Made by a program: the position numbers and the translations under genes
The notes under the pieces: generated by a model
What the model was told of the DNA's origin: nothing
The model's database searches: none
Seen by the model: the letters and a program-made list of their open reading frames with translations, nothing else
Source of the DNA: Clytia hemisphaerica
Lineage: Eukaryota; Cnidaria; Hydrozoa; Leptothecata; Clytiidae
Direction: 5' to 3'
Assembly (NCBI GenBank): GCA_902728285.1
Contig: CACVBU010000865.1
Location: 211,666-275,665 of the forward strand
DNA: 64,000 nt
Shown here: piece by piece, positions 55,001 to 64,000 of the stretch
How positions within the stretch are numbered: the first letter of the stretch is position 1
Layout: each line of letters opens with the position of its first letter

Positions 55001-58000
55001 TAGTCATGCACGATTCACATAAATTGTTTCCTGCTGTCTAAAACAATTTAATCATTGAAAGTAACCAGCCAACTAAAGACTTCTTTATTGAGGATAATTT
55101 CATATTGTAGAAATAAAGAATATCATTTTGCAGGAATTGGTGTAGAGACTTGATTGTCTGTGGTAGAAGGTCCAACGTGGGAACTGGGAATTTTTTGAAA
55201 AAGGTTATTTCAGTTTCAAAGAAATGTCAATTGCAAATCAAAAATGAACAAGCGATACTTTTATGGACCTACCTCGTTATCAAACTAATCAGTGAACATT
55301 GAAACAATGAAACACATAAGACATAACTGGTCAAAATACAAAAAGATAAAGAAAATGAAAGCATATCTATTGAGAGAAACTATCAACACTATTGAAAAAG
55401 ATTTTTGAAAAAGTTTACAGAAAACTCAAATCATTACCCTCCACCGTGACATTTTCATCGTAAAAAAACTAATAAAAATAATAATAACAAGACGACTTGA
55501 AGTCGAAAAAATTTCGCCTAGAATTTGAACTACATGGGGAAAAACAAGAAGTAGATGAAGCTAGTCTGAAATCTACTTTACATCGAGCCTTGATGAAACA
55601 ATTTTACAACAAGAACAACAAGGCTAGCCTGGATATCCAAGCTCAAAATTTTAGAAAAAACAAAATTTACCTCAACATACAAAGTTCTAAAATTATAGAG
55701 CTTGGTCTCCCTAGAGAATGAAAGTGAAAACCCATGTTTCCTAGCCAACCCAGGGCAGCAAAACAGAAATTACAAAGATCTAAAACTATTTAAAACATCC
55801 AAAGATTACACCAAAGTCCATAAAAAAGTTTGCATGCATAATCATGACCAACCTTGTTTTCTTGGAAATTGAACTTGCCTCTGTTTTCTTCTTTTTCACG
55901 TTTTCATGTAACAGAAAGCCCTATCTTCACTAGCAACTGGAGGACTATCCTATTTATGCTTTAGAATTGCTCAACGCCGTGTAGATTGGCCCTTACGGCT
56001 TTAGCGAAGTGAGCGCAAGCAAGCGGACTGCATTCTCTTAAAGAGAATGCAAATCGCTCTAGGGAGACCAGGCTCTAAACCAGAACATAAAATATCAAAA
56101 ACTAGACTGTGAAATAGTTTACCGCCTGGATATCCAGGCTACAACAAGGCTTAAAATCGCTATAAAAATAAGACCAATTTAAGAACAATTGTCGTTTAAT
56201 TTCTAAAAACTCTCATAAAGTATATGCTTATAAAAAATAGATATGTTCTTATTGCACGCCATCCCTTGTTTACTTTGTAAGAACTAATTACCGAAAGGTA
56301 TATCACAATCTATCAAGAGTTATTGATTTGATTCTTATAAAGTAAATGCTTATAAGAAAGAAAAAAATGCTCATATTGTGCGCCGTCCCTTGTTTACTTT
56401 GTAAGAACGAATTACCGAAAGGTATATCACCATCTATCAAGAGTTATCGATTTGATTCTTATAAAGTAAATGCTTATAAGAAAAATAAATATGCTCATAT
56501 TGTGCGCCGTAACTTGTTTACCTTGTAAGAAATAATTACCGAAAGGTATGTCATTGTCCATCAAGAGTTATTGATTTGATTCTTATAAAGTATATGCTTA
56601 TTAGAAAAATAAATATGCTCATATTGTGCGCCGTAACTTATTTACTTTGTAACAACAAATTACCGAAAGGTATGTCACCGTATATCAAGAGTTATTGATT
56701 TGATTCTTATAAAGTAAATGCTTATAAGAAAAATAAAAATGCTCATATTGTGCGCCGTCCCTTGTTCACTTTGTAAGAACTAATTACCGAAAGGTATATC
56801 ACCGTCTATCGAGAGTTATTGATTTTTATAAAGTATATGCTTATAAGAAAAATAAATATGCTCATATTGTGCGCCAACCCTTGTTTACTTTGTAAGAACT
56901 AATTACTGAAAGGTATGTCACCGTCTTTCAAGAGTTATTGACTTGATTCTTATAAAGTATATGCTTATAAGAAAAATAAATATGCTCATATTGTGCCCCA
57001 TCCCTTGTTTACTTTGTAAGAACTAATTACCGAAAGGTATATTACCGTCTATCAAGAGTTATTGATTTGATTCTTATAAAGTATATGCTTATAAGAAAAT
57101 AAAGAAAAATCAAAACTGTGAAGCTAATGGCACAAACATATAATGACGCAATCCAAAGAAAACCTGCGAAGATCTTCCGTGGTTATACGAGCGTGTAATT
57201 TGTAAATTGATTTTAGTGAGTTCGTCCACCGTATCAAGTACTTTCGTTTTCTAAATTTTCTTCCGATATCGCCGCCGCACCATGCCTATCGTAATACTTT
57301 CGCTAAGGCGAAATTAACTAGGTCACAGTGTGGATCTAAACCACACTGAAACGACCGCCTTCCATCACGCATCACGCTCGCGAAAGAGCGCGCGCACATT
57401 CTTAACGCCTACATGTCATCTCCAGTACATTTTAGATTATTCATTGAAAACAGATTACAATATAGTCATTTTTCATGTCTCGATTATTCAATTCCGAATA
57501 AAAGACATTTACGAGAAAAAAAGAGAAACACCTGGGTAATCTAGTTAAAAAAACTGAAAGTAAATGGCAGACAAAGTAATGAGCCAAGGCAAAACGAGAT
57601 TAGCGTACCACTATGAAAGAAACCGCCTCCGGCGGTCGATAACTAGGTCACAGTCACAGATATCTGTAAAGCCCGAAGGGCTAGATTTGCGGCTTTTATC
57701 AAAAAGTGAAGCTCATCTTTGGAAGGATTTCCTACCAGAGTCACGTGACTAAAATATGCAATTTCACCGGTTTGAGAGATGTGAAATAGCGTTTGCCGCC
57801 TACGTTTTTTGATCTCGCGCTCTGAAAACAATTAAAATACTAGATCCTATCCATCGGCACGAAATTTAAAAAGTCAAATTTTTGCTTCACTTTTTTTTGC
57901 TGGAGAAAGCTTAAAGTTGCCTATCTAGCCCTTCGGGCTTAGATATCTGTGGTCACAGTGTGGATGTAAACCACACTGAAACGACCGCCTTCCATCACGC

Positions 58001-60432
58001 TCGCGAAAGAGCGCGCGCACATTATTAACGCCTATGTCATCTCCAGTACATTTTAGATTATTCATTGAAAACAGATTACAATATAGTCATTTTTCATGTC
58101 TCGATTATTCAATTCCGAATAAAAGACATTCATGGAAAAAAAGAGAAACAACTGGGTAATCTAGTTAAAAAACCGAAAGTAAATGGTAGACAAAGTAATG
58201 AGCCAAGGCAAAACGAGATTAGTGTACCACTATGAAAGAAACCGCCTCCGGCGGTCGATAATATGGCTAAGAACATTAATGTATTCTTATTAAAAGTGGT
58301 TCTTATAGATAAAAATGCGATTTTTGAGCCAAAAAAATTTTTTGTAAAAATCTGCTTGAGCCATCCTTTAACTATGATTGTACCCTACTTTCATGCTAAA
58401 AATCAGAAAAAATTAATGATCCAATTTTTCACAAAGTCCAAAAAACCCGTTTTTAAGCCGTTAATTTGCCCAAAAAATTTTTTTTCCGAAAATCGGGCTC
58501 CGTCACATTCGAGGGTTTATGGTCATGCACCTTTGTGCCAAAAATCAGAAAAAACTAATGAGCCAATCTCGAGAAAAGCTGGTAACTAACACACTAACTA
58601 ACTAACGAACGAACATGGGTTAATTTATAGGACCTCCACCCCACCGGGGTAGGTCCAAAAAGGAGACTTTTTGGGCTACAAGAAATATCACCCTATGACA
58701 ATAAAAACGAAACCCGTTAATTGTATAATGAAAATACCTTTTTACAAAAATGGGTGTTGTAAGGGTGTCTTGGTTATGAAATGGAGCTTCAACATCTGAG
58801 CTGAATTTTCAAAAATGAAAGCATTGAAACTGAAACTGGCGATGAAAAAATTATTTAAAAAACAAAAAAATTCTTTCTGATTATCTGATTCAAGTTGAGC
58901 TACCCATTTTAAAAATAATTACCCCTTTATAATGTATATATACAGTAAATAAAATACTTTCACGATACTTAAGTAAAATACCTTTTCCCAGGGATTGGTG
59001 TTGATATGTGCTTATTGAGTGGAGCTTCAACATCTGAGCTGAATTTAAAATATAACTTATATAATCTTTGTTTTTATAATGCCTGGCTGATATTTGAGAT
59101 ATTTGAGAATAGATTCATCTAAGAATCAGAAAAAGTGGGATTGACTACTAGATAACACAAGGAATTAATCCTACCCTGAAAAAATCGAACAAAGTGAGGT
59201 CTTCCAATTATAATCCTTAGTTTTTTGGAATTTTCTCAATTATCTAAAAAATTTAAACTTTTGAAACATTTTATATTTATTTATCATAATAAAACCATAT
59301 AATCAATAAATAGAGACACGAAAAAAACTAAACCTTTTCGAAGGTATTGGAGACAACACTCGTTTGTTTGACGATGCCCCAACATCAAAACTAAATAAAC
59401 GTTTAAAAAAATCAAAGTCTATAATTACTTTTATCTAATCAAGTCAAGTCAAGTAAGGAAACAAAACAAACTTGTTGTTAAAGAGATTTAAACAGTAAGT
59501 GAAAAAACAGTCCAGAAATCAAAGATCCCGTGTCGCGATCACTTGTCCCAAGTTAAAGCAGTTGACGGTAACAAAGACAACAATTTTATATAATTCTCAA
59601 GAGAATATGCATTTAGTAGCGTGCTAACTGAGGCCCAATTAAGAAATATTATCCACAAGAATACTTTATATTATATATCAATTGAAGGTATTAAACAACT
59701 TGTTTATTAAACTTACTTATATGCATCAAACTCGACTTCTGCATGTTTAGGTTGTAAACTAGGTGCGTCTAAAACAATTCAATTTTATCAAAGATTTTGA
59801 TCCCAATCTACCAATATCTTTTTGTAATGCTAATTTATAGTAGGAGAAGGTAAACAATGTTTACAAAGTAATTGAGAATTAAAAAACAACCATAATTTTC
59901 ACATACTTTTTAGCAGATTTTGTTTTTCCTGATGACTCTTCACAACCACAACAACATTCTGAGCTTCAGCTTCATCAATCTTCAACATCTTAGGTGGTGT
60001 TTCATCTTTTGTAATATCAAACTGATAAACAGGGGTCCCAATTGAACTTTTGACCATCACACTCTTTATTGACGAATTTGACGAAGTATCACGAAGTATT
60101 GACGAATTCGATGATAGAGGATAGAGTTGAGATAGAGTTGAGGTAGCTGACAGTGACAAGGGTGTTTCAAGTGAAGCTGACAGTGACAAGGGTGTTCCAA
60201 GTGAAATGTTCTGGAACGCAACATTAAGTTGATTTGGGGTCTTTTCTTCTTGTTCAAGAGCTTTTTTTAATGCCCATTCCAGAAATTCAGCATTCCCAAC
60301 ATACTTTCCATATATTTGCTTGGTCTTATTGAAGAGTTCCAACGTCTCCTGGGCTATCTTGCTAGTACCAAGATGAATACGTATAGGGGATTTGTTTTTT
60401 GACATTGAATTGTTATTTGGTCGTACGATCAA
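46997..60432 (-). CDS. Multi-exon DDE-type transposase-like gene interlocked with the P2RX7C gene
   Basis: Predicted exons, in order of transcription: 60432-59907 (start MIVRPNNNS or, better, MSKNKSP at 60405), 59768-59717, 54914-54852, 54707-54567, a possible 6-bp microexon 54483-54478, 54347-54114, 53111-53025, 52898-52716, 52527-52461, 52165-52036, 51835-51725, ~51651-51414, 51169-50959 (GC donor), 47106-46997 (acidic tail ending NSETD). Diagnostic blocks: CRFPGCEEKIS...WSCKKGHTDVWYS (zinc motif), GGDCQMDFPGYSA and VVTDDHSTI (two acidic catalytic sites), LDVWHKATKISKK, LWLQALHHICNDH, HTGTLE, ISRGQLTVLDHNRH. These match a widespread animal transposase family, possibly Kolobok-like. Phases agree at most junctions but fail at 54114/53111, 52461/52165 and 51725/51651. 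So it is decayed, has base errors, or one exon is missed. A TATA motif lies ~50 bp upstream of the start. Confidence 0.65.
49026..49874. other. 3' flank of P2RX7C gene, within the last intron of the transposase gene
   Basis: No coding exon recognised. Contains G-rich AGGGGGGTTAAGGGGGATGG (49730) upstream of the piggyBac-like element. Short frames at 49116-49439 are unsupported. Confidence 0.35.
49879..50631. mobile_element. piggyBac-like non-autonomous element
   Basis: TTAA flanks both ends (49875-49878, 50632-50635). TIR CCCTATTNTTATCAGG is followed by GGGTGTTTTCCACCAG on both arms, with a 30-bp offset on the right. CCCT ends with TTAA duplication are the piggyBac signature. The interior carries TGACGTCATC several times and no transposase. 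It lies in the last intron of the minus-strand transposase gene. Confidence 0.75.
53225..53774. mobile_element. 550-bp inverted-repeat element with C-rich tandem end
   Basis: Direct repeats CCAAAGTCTGAT (12 bp; 53213-53224, 53775-53786) flank arms CCCGGACAATTCCCCCCTGG and GTCCGGGCAATTCCCCCCTG. The left arm runs into about six units of GGTGAATTCCCACC-type repeat (to 53325). CTCTAAGGGTCGG occurs twice in the middle. A 12-bp duplication is unusually long and may include TIR overlap. Confidence 0.65.
55626..56140. mobile_element. 515-bp element with 11-bp target duplication
   Basis: TIR AGCCTGGATATCCA on both ends, with flanking duplication ACAACAAGGCT exact (55615-55625, 56141-56151). The uninterrupted left copy proves the pre-insertion sequence (TTTTACAAGAACAACGAGGCTT). 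Inner inverted phrases GAGCTTGGTCTCCCTAG and CTAGGGAGACCAGGCTC form a second stem. Non-coding; the apparent 74-codon frame across its left edge is chance. Confidence 0.85.
56152..57105 (-). repeat. Minisatellite, ~124-bp unit, seven copies (right)
   Basis: Inverted counterpart of 3543-4435. TATTGATTTGATTCTTATAA marks most units. The unit near 56815 has lost GATTC, and some read TAACTTGTTTA instead of TCCCTTGTTTA. Confidence 0.85.
57640..58258 (-). repeat. Tandem duplication of the outer 325 bp of the right repeat
   Basis: Starting at TAACTAGGTCACAG, the terminal segment 57315-57639 is repeated immediately outward, ending again at GGCGGTCGA + TA (58259-58260). Minus the inserted hAT-like element and its duplication it is ~314 bp. 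Small indels (TACATG versus TATG) show divergence since duplication. Confidence 0.85.
57655..57951. mobile_element. hAT-like MITE
   Basis: An exact 8-bp duplication GTCACAGT (57647-57654, 57952-57959) flanks a 297-bp element with TIR CACAGATATCTGTAAAGCCC / CACAGATATCTAAGCCC and GAAGGGCTAGA. The sister sequence at 57320 shows the empty site with a single GTCACAGT. 8-bp duplications fit the hAT superfamily. Confidence 0.9.
58261..59716. other. Intronic repeats of unknown type
   Basis: At 58261-58570 two diverged ~120-bp units end in AAAAATCAGAAAAAA(T/C)TAATGA and lie next to an (AACTA)n-like patch. At 58731-58806 and 58976-59045 the phrase GGAGCTTCAACATCTGAGCT with ~50 bp of upstream similarity is duplicated. 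No exon of the surrounding transposase gene was found here. A TCAAGTCAAGTCAAG patch occurs near 59443. Confidence 0.45.
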
Positions 60433-60477
60433 AAAATTTGGATAATGAAAAACCCTCTCGTGATGTCATTAGGTGAC

Positions 60478-60490
60478 ACAATTATAAACC
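60478..60490 (-). promoter_or_regulatory. TATA-like box for the transposase gene
   Basis: On the minus strand GGTTTATAATTG lies about 50 bp before the ATG at 60432 and ~75 before the one at 60405, a plausible core-promoter position. No other element was identified. Confidence 0.4.
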
Positions 60491-61285
60491 TTTTACTGAA
60501 AACAGTTAGTCTTTCCATCATCCCCAAAGCAAACCAAACAAAAGCCAAACAACCACTGGTAAGTCACTGACTGGTATTGCTTTCTCAAGATTTTTAAACG
60601 AACCAAGCAAAATACGTGCACAGGGCGGATCTGAGCAAGAAATCTCCTGGTTAATAAATTGCCTTTTGCCAAAACTGAAAACCATTGAAGGACACACTAT
60701 CAATAGCTATATAAAAATAATGTGATTCAGCAGCCCAAAAAAAGCAAGAGTTTTCATCATAAATCAGGTTCCCCATCCTACCTCTCCTCTAAACTAACAT
60801 ATAACCGACATGCTTCTTCCCACATTTTCAGATACTCATAAAAAAACTCCCTGCTACAAAAACTATTTCGAACCATTCCAAAAACATGCATCTTGTCATG
60901 AGTATCTTCTTCCCTCTTGCCAGCTGGCTCTCTGTGGTTTGTTTTGATTTGGTTCTCAAAATTACGTCATGTTTCGAGTTCTTAAGCTTACACGCATGCG
61001 CATACCCGAGTCGCGTAAGATGCTGACTCAGCAGACCATGATCGGATCTTTGCGGGTGACCTGGTATACCCCTTAAAAAGCCGTATACATTCTTTAATAC
61101 GTTTTCAATAAATTGTAATAGTGTGTTTGGACCCTGAATATTGGACTGAATTTCTTTATTTCAAGTTTTATAAGAAAAGCTTTTTTGGTTCCTAAAAGTG
61201 AACTGTGCGTTCATTGATTTTACTAGCAGAAACTTCATAACCAATTAGATATCTGAATATTTCATGTACAGTAAATAATCAAATT
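60491..61285. other. Upstream flank, no recognised feature
   Basis: A GC-rich patch around 60990-61060 (ACACGCATGCGCATACCCGA) and CCTGGTATACCCCTTAAAA near 61062, which resembles the end of the 14840-15938 element. No terminal repeat matching the 44-46.6-kb side was found. Confidence 0.35.
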
Positions 61286-61800
61286 CTTTTTTCAGCTATC
61301 CTCGAACGAATTCATAAATTGAATTTTCTTTCGTCTGTTGAGGCGTTGGAAAAAATTGTTTTCCCTCGAGTGAAGCGTCGCCTTCTTCAATTGAAAGAAG
61401 AATCAGAAGACACGTTTATGATACCGACTCTACGAGCAATGGAAGAGACCATCTATATTGCTAAATCCAAAGCAATAGACATGGCCCAAAAATGGCCCAA
61501 AAATGCAACAACATAAGCCGCTACTTAGATGAAGATTTGTACTTACCTAACAACGACCAGCTTATTCAATCTGCAGTGGAAAACGACTTCAAAGTTGATG
61601 ACTCTCAAGAACAATAGGCTTCAACAGAGAATGGGTTAACGAATGAGGATGTTATTGTCATTAACGAGGATATAGCGAGCATCAATCTTCTTAAAACCTC
61701 AACATCTGGTATCCCAACTTACTCAGAGTCAGTTTCAAGGTCATCTTCCCAACGAAATTACTCTAGCAGTCAGAAAGTGTGATGTGGTTGTGCTTATAAA
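61286..61800 (+). pseudogene. Decayed coding fragment, family not recognised
   Basis: After a TTTTTTCAG acceptor, the frame reads AILERIHKLNFLSSVEALEK, IVFPRVKRRLLQLKEESEDT, FMIPTLRAMEETIYIAKSKA. It then shifts near 61500 to SRYLDEDLYLPNNDQLIQSA and continues past a stop at 61616 through GLTNEDVIVINEDIASINLL. Composition is protein-like, with acidic and Ser-rich segments. An ATGGCCCAAAA duplication at 61480-61500 may have caused the shift. Function unknown. Confidence 0.5.
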
Positions 61801-62416
61801 CGCAATCAATACCGTATATAATTGGTCTTGAGATAATTCTCAATTTAATTACTTTCACGCGTTACTTTTATGACGCAATTTTTTAGGCGTTTCAAATTTG
61901 AATTTTTTGAAACAAGATTCATTCATATGAGAGCTTTTGAGGAGAAATATGGAGATGTTGTGTTGACATCTTTTTTCAACTTTTGAATTTTGAGAATTTA
62001 AAGTTTGAGTTTCTCATGGAATCAAGGATCAATGAAATTTTTACTATGTCGCTTGGTTTGATTTAACTATAGCATTCACATTATATTTACATTTATATGT
62101 GGATTTATGGAGCATTTTTTACATCAAATTTGAGTTTCGCATGCTGGTAAGATAGTATTTTTTTATCTCATATCTGATATATTTTTGGCACATTTTGCCC
62201 CAGATATTTTGTCATTCATTTTCTAAGGTTTTCCTTAGCAATTTTTCCTAGACATTTTCTAGCAGTTTTTCTGACTTTCTAGCTTTTCTAGAAACCTTTT
62301 ATTCCAGGCATTTTGATTTATTTCTAGACTTTTCTTGAGATTTTCTAGCCTTCATTTTTGTCATTTTTTCCTAATTTTTTCAAGTTTTATGAAACTAAAT
62401 TTTGCTTTTTTTTTAG
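61801..62416. other. AT-rich, no recognised feature
   Basis: T-rich CTTTTCTAGA-type phrases repeat loosely (62240-62350). Nothing else seen. Confidence 0.35.
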
Positions 62417-62979
62417 TTGAAACACAAGCTATCAACACAAACTCCTATCGGCTCCATTATAATTCCCGCCACAGAAAGGCAAGTCGTGTTTTGTTCTTTA
62501 TAATGGGGCTTACATCCGGAAAACCACAGCATTGTACCTGCTACAAGAAAAAAGCCAGCTCTCTAATGACCGCCTTTTGAGAGTGCGATCTGCTCAACCA
62601 AGCCATTTGTTTAACACCAGTAATCAAAGCCAATGCGAACGACAAGATATAGTAGAGTCAGGTGATTTGTGCGCTTTTAGGCAAACCGACAGTGACAAAA
62701 TAATTCTTGCCAGGACAATCCAATTTTCGTACTTAGAGGGGACTAAAAAGCAAAGAGAATACTCAAGTACATACGTCGACAAAAATAATGTCAGATCGCG
62801 TAGTATTCTTTCCCCTCAACATTTTTACTATTGGATACCATCCTATGGAATATTATGTATCCACGATTAGTGCCACTTCTTTACAAAGTGACGACGAGGG
62901 TTCTTTTTCCATAGAAAAGCGATTGTTTGAGACTATGATTCCTGATTGGAAGAATAAGTTGTGTTTTGACTTTTCCTAG
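62417..62979 (+). pseudogene. Decayed coding fragment, possibly the same gene as 61286-61800
   Basis: Reads KSQLSNDRLLRVRSAQPSHL, then VESGDLCAFRQTDSDKIILA, RTIQFSYLEGTKKQREYSST and YVDKNN. A frame change near 62790 leads to VVFFPLNIFTIGYHPMEYYV and ends at TAG 62977-62979. The 'GDLCAF...W/IGR-VxQFSYLxG' pattern is familiar from uncharacterised proteins of cnidarians and other invertebrates that travel with mobile elements. I cannot name it. Two frameshifts make it a pseudogene or indicate missed introns. Confidence 0.5.
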
Positions 62980-64000
62980 AATTTTCTTTTTATAGGTTGT
63001 ACTTTTTAGCATTTTGATATACTTTTTAGCATTTTGATACTATTATAAAGGATTAAGATAGCAAGTCTCACATGACCTCTCAAAAGATGAATTTTTGTCA
63101 ACTTCGCTTTTGTACTGGCATGGCACTAGCGAGTATAGTAGCAAGTATCCAGAGTCTATCTTTTCTTAAAAAAACTGATTTCACCGTTATGTGATTTAAC
63201 ACAAATTCACGAGGGGTAACACTCAAATAAGCATACAAGAATTGTTTGCTTTTTACTCTGATTTTTTGCTACTCTTTCATGATTCTTCTGACAAACTTAG
63301 CTGGGATTTGCTTACATAATTTTCCATACGATTTTCCATTTTAGGAATTTGTCTGTTTGCTACGCCCGTCAGGTCTTTTGTCTTTATCTTATTTCTGTTT
63401 TTTAACATAGTTCGTTTTAATTTTCGAATTTGTGATCTCGTTAGGAATCACTTACATATACGTCATTTTATTGTTTTAGCAATTAATCTTTTTCGTTTCA
63501 CTGGACATGGCATTTTTTCAGGTAGCTAGTTCTGTAGCTTTCGCCTTATTCTCATTTTAGTCTTTTGCTAGCCTTGTTTGTTTGTTCTATGACTACAGAC
63601 CGTTATTTCCTTATCTTGGCCTCGCACATTCATTTTAGCGTCTTACTTTGTGCTTTACTCGCATTTCTGGCCTCTTTTAGCCCTTACCTTGCGTTACATT
63701 TAATTTATGTATTGAGCTCAGCATTTGCTTCCGTTTTTGTTTTATGGTCATTTCCACCCGAATTTTGCCAAATATGGAATATGGATTTTTTTGTAGTATC
63801 TTTAATTTCAGTCTGGCTCTCTTGATGTAAACATTGTAGCTGTTTTGAGATTAGAATAACTAGCAAAAGTCATGAGATAAATGACAACTTTATTTATTCA
63901 TTTTCTTACCTACTTGCTTCCCTGTCCAGTACCATCCACCAATCTAGGTGATTTCGGGTCACTACAGATTCAAGATATATCAGTGCTTTTATCGAATTAT
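62980..64000. other. AT-rich, no recognised feature
   Basis: The 86-codon frame at 63565-63825 is hydrophobic and has no start context, homology signal or neighbouring exon. It is not called. Confidence 0.35.

Larger units (their letters stand above)
55483..57639 (-). mobile_element. Right copy of the 1.64-kb repeat (inverted relative to 2993-4630)
   Basis: Same order of parts as the left copy, in reverse complement: the CGACTTGAAGTCG palindrome at the inner end, the ~124-bp array, CGTATCAAGTACTTTCGTTT, GGTCACAGTGTGG, GCTCGCGAAAGAGCGCGCGC and the outer end ACCGCCTCCGGCGGTCGA followed by TA. It is interrupted by the 515-bp element at 55626. It lies wholly inside the 4.8-kb intron 59716-54915 of the transposase gene. 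Compared with the left copy it has scattered substitutions, so the two are not freshly duplicated. Confidence 0.75.

Noticed and set aside
55497..55721. 74-codon frame at the inner end of the right repeat
   Set aside because: It reads from the repeat into the inserted 515-bp element, and the left copy of the repeat does not preserve the frame.
57564..57752. Frame MADKVMSQGKTRLAY...
   Set aside because: Crosses the end of the repeat into the hAT-like MITE; chance frame.
2993..58258. Calling the whole 55 kb a single Starship-like or giant cargo transposon
   Set aside because: Attractive because a recombinase gene lies inside, but the right repeat is in an intron of a gene that continues to 60.4 kb, the TA flank is only two bases, and two solo insertions explain the same pattern. 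Kept only as a hypothesis.
63565..63825. 86-codon hydrophobic frame
   Set aside because: T-rich DNA naturally encodes Phe/Leu-rich frames; no start context, domain or exon partner.

Overview
The window looks like repeat-dense, AT-rich animal nuclear DNA. Genes are split by GT-AG introns, and LINE reverse-transcriptase remnants, short inverted-repeat elements with clean target-site duplications (TSDs), and minisatellite arrays fill most of the space. Several protein families recognised here (a P2X7-type intracellular 'ballast' domain joined to CXC-like cysteine repeats, a PHD-finger plus RNase H-like family, CR1-like LINEs with a PHD-finger ORF1) are ones I associate with cnidarians and other non-bilaterian or aquatic invertebrates. 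A cnidarian, perhaps a hydrozoan, is my best guess, but nothing in the window proves it.

Layout. 0-6.6 kb: a TA-flanked element, a tRNA-like gene, a tRNA-like repeat, and the left copy (2993-4630) of a 1.64-kb repeat containing seven ~124-bp units. 6.6-13.3 kb: phase-compatible exons of an unrecognised gene, its intron filled with inverted-repeat elements (one piggyBac-like). 13.3-21 kb: non-autonomous elements and a possible LTR fragment. 21.3-22.5 kb: a three-exon SnoaL/NTF2-like gene with one frameshift. 23.3-36 kb: two truncated LINEs, a lone LINE-type ORF1, and a decayed PHD/RNase H-like gene disrupted by an element that left a 9-bp duplication. 37.3-44.3 kb: a tyrosine-recombinase-like gene with a C2H2 finger and a Myb/SANT domain. 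Downstream of it lie two related minisatellites in opposite orientation (~15 units each); upstream lies an AT-rich array of short palindromes.

44.7-60.5 kb: a LINE 3' end with a restriction-like endonuclease, then two overlapping genes on opposite strands. The plus-strand gene (46654-49025) encodes a ~401-residue CXC + P2RX7C protein. The minus-strand gene (60432 down to 46997) is a multi-exon DDE-type transposase relative whose predicted last exon sits in intron 1 of the plus gene, while most of the plus gene sits in the last intron of the minus gene. The 4.8-kb second intron of the transposase gene holds the right, inverted copy (55483-57639) of the 1.64-kb repeat, itself hit by a 515-bp element and extended by a terminal duplication that carries a hAT-like element. 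61-64 kb: two decayed coding fragments and featureless AT-rich DNA.

The strongest candidates for something new are (i) the interlocked transposase / P2RX7C-CXC pair, (ii) the recombinase gene with its unusual flanking arrays, and (iii) the equal-length inverted repeats about 51 kb apart. Whether (iii) bounds one giant element or is two separate insertions cannot be settled from one window. Because the right copy lies inside a gene intron, two insertions is the more conservative reading.
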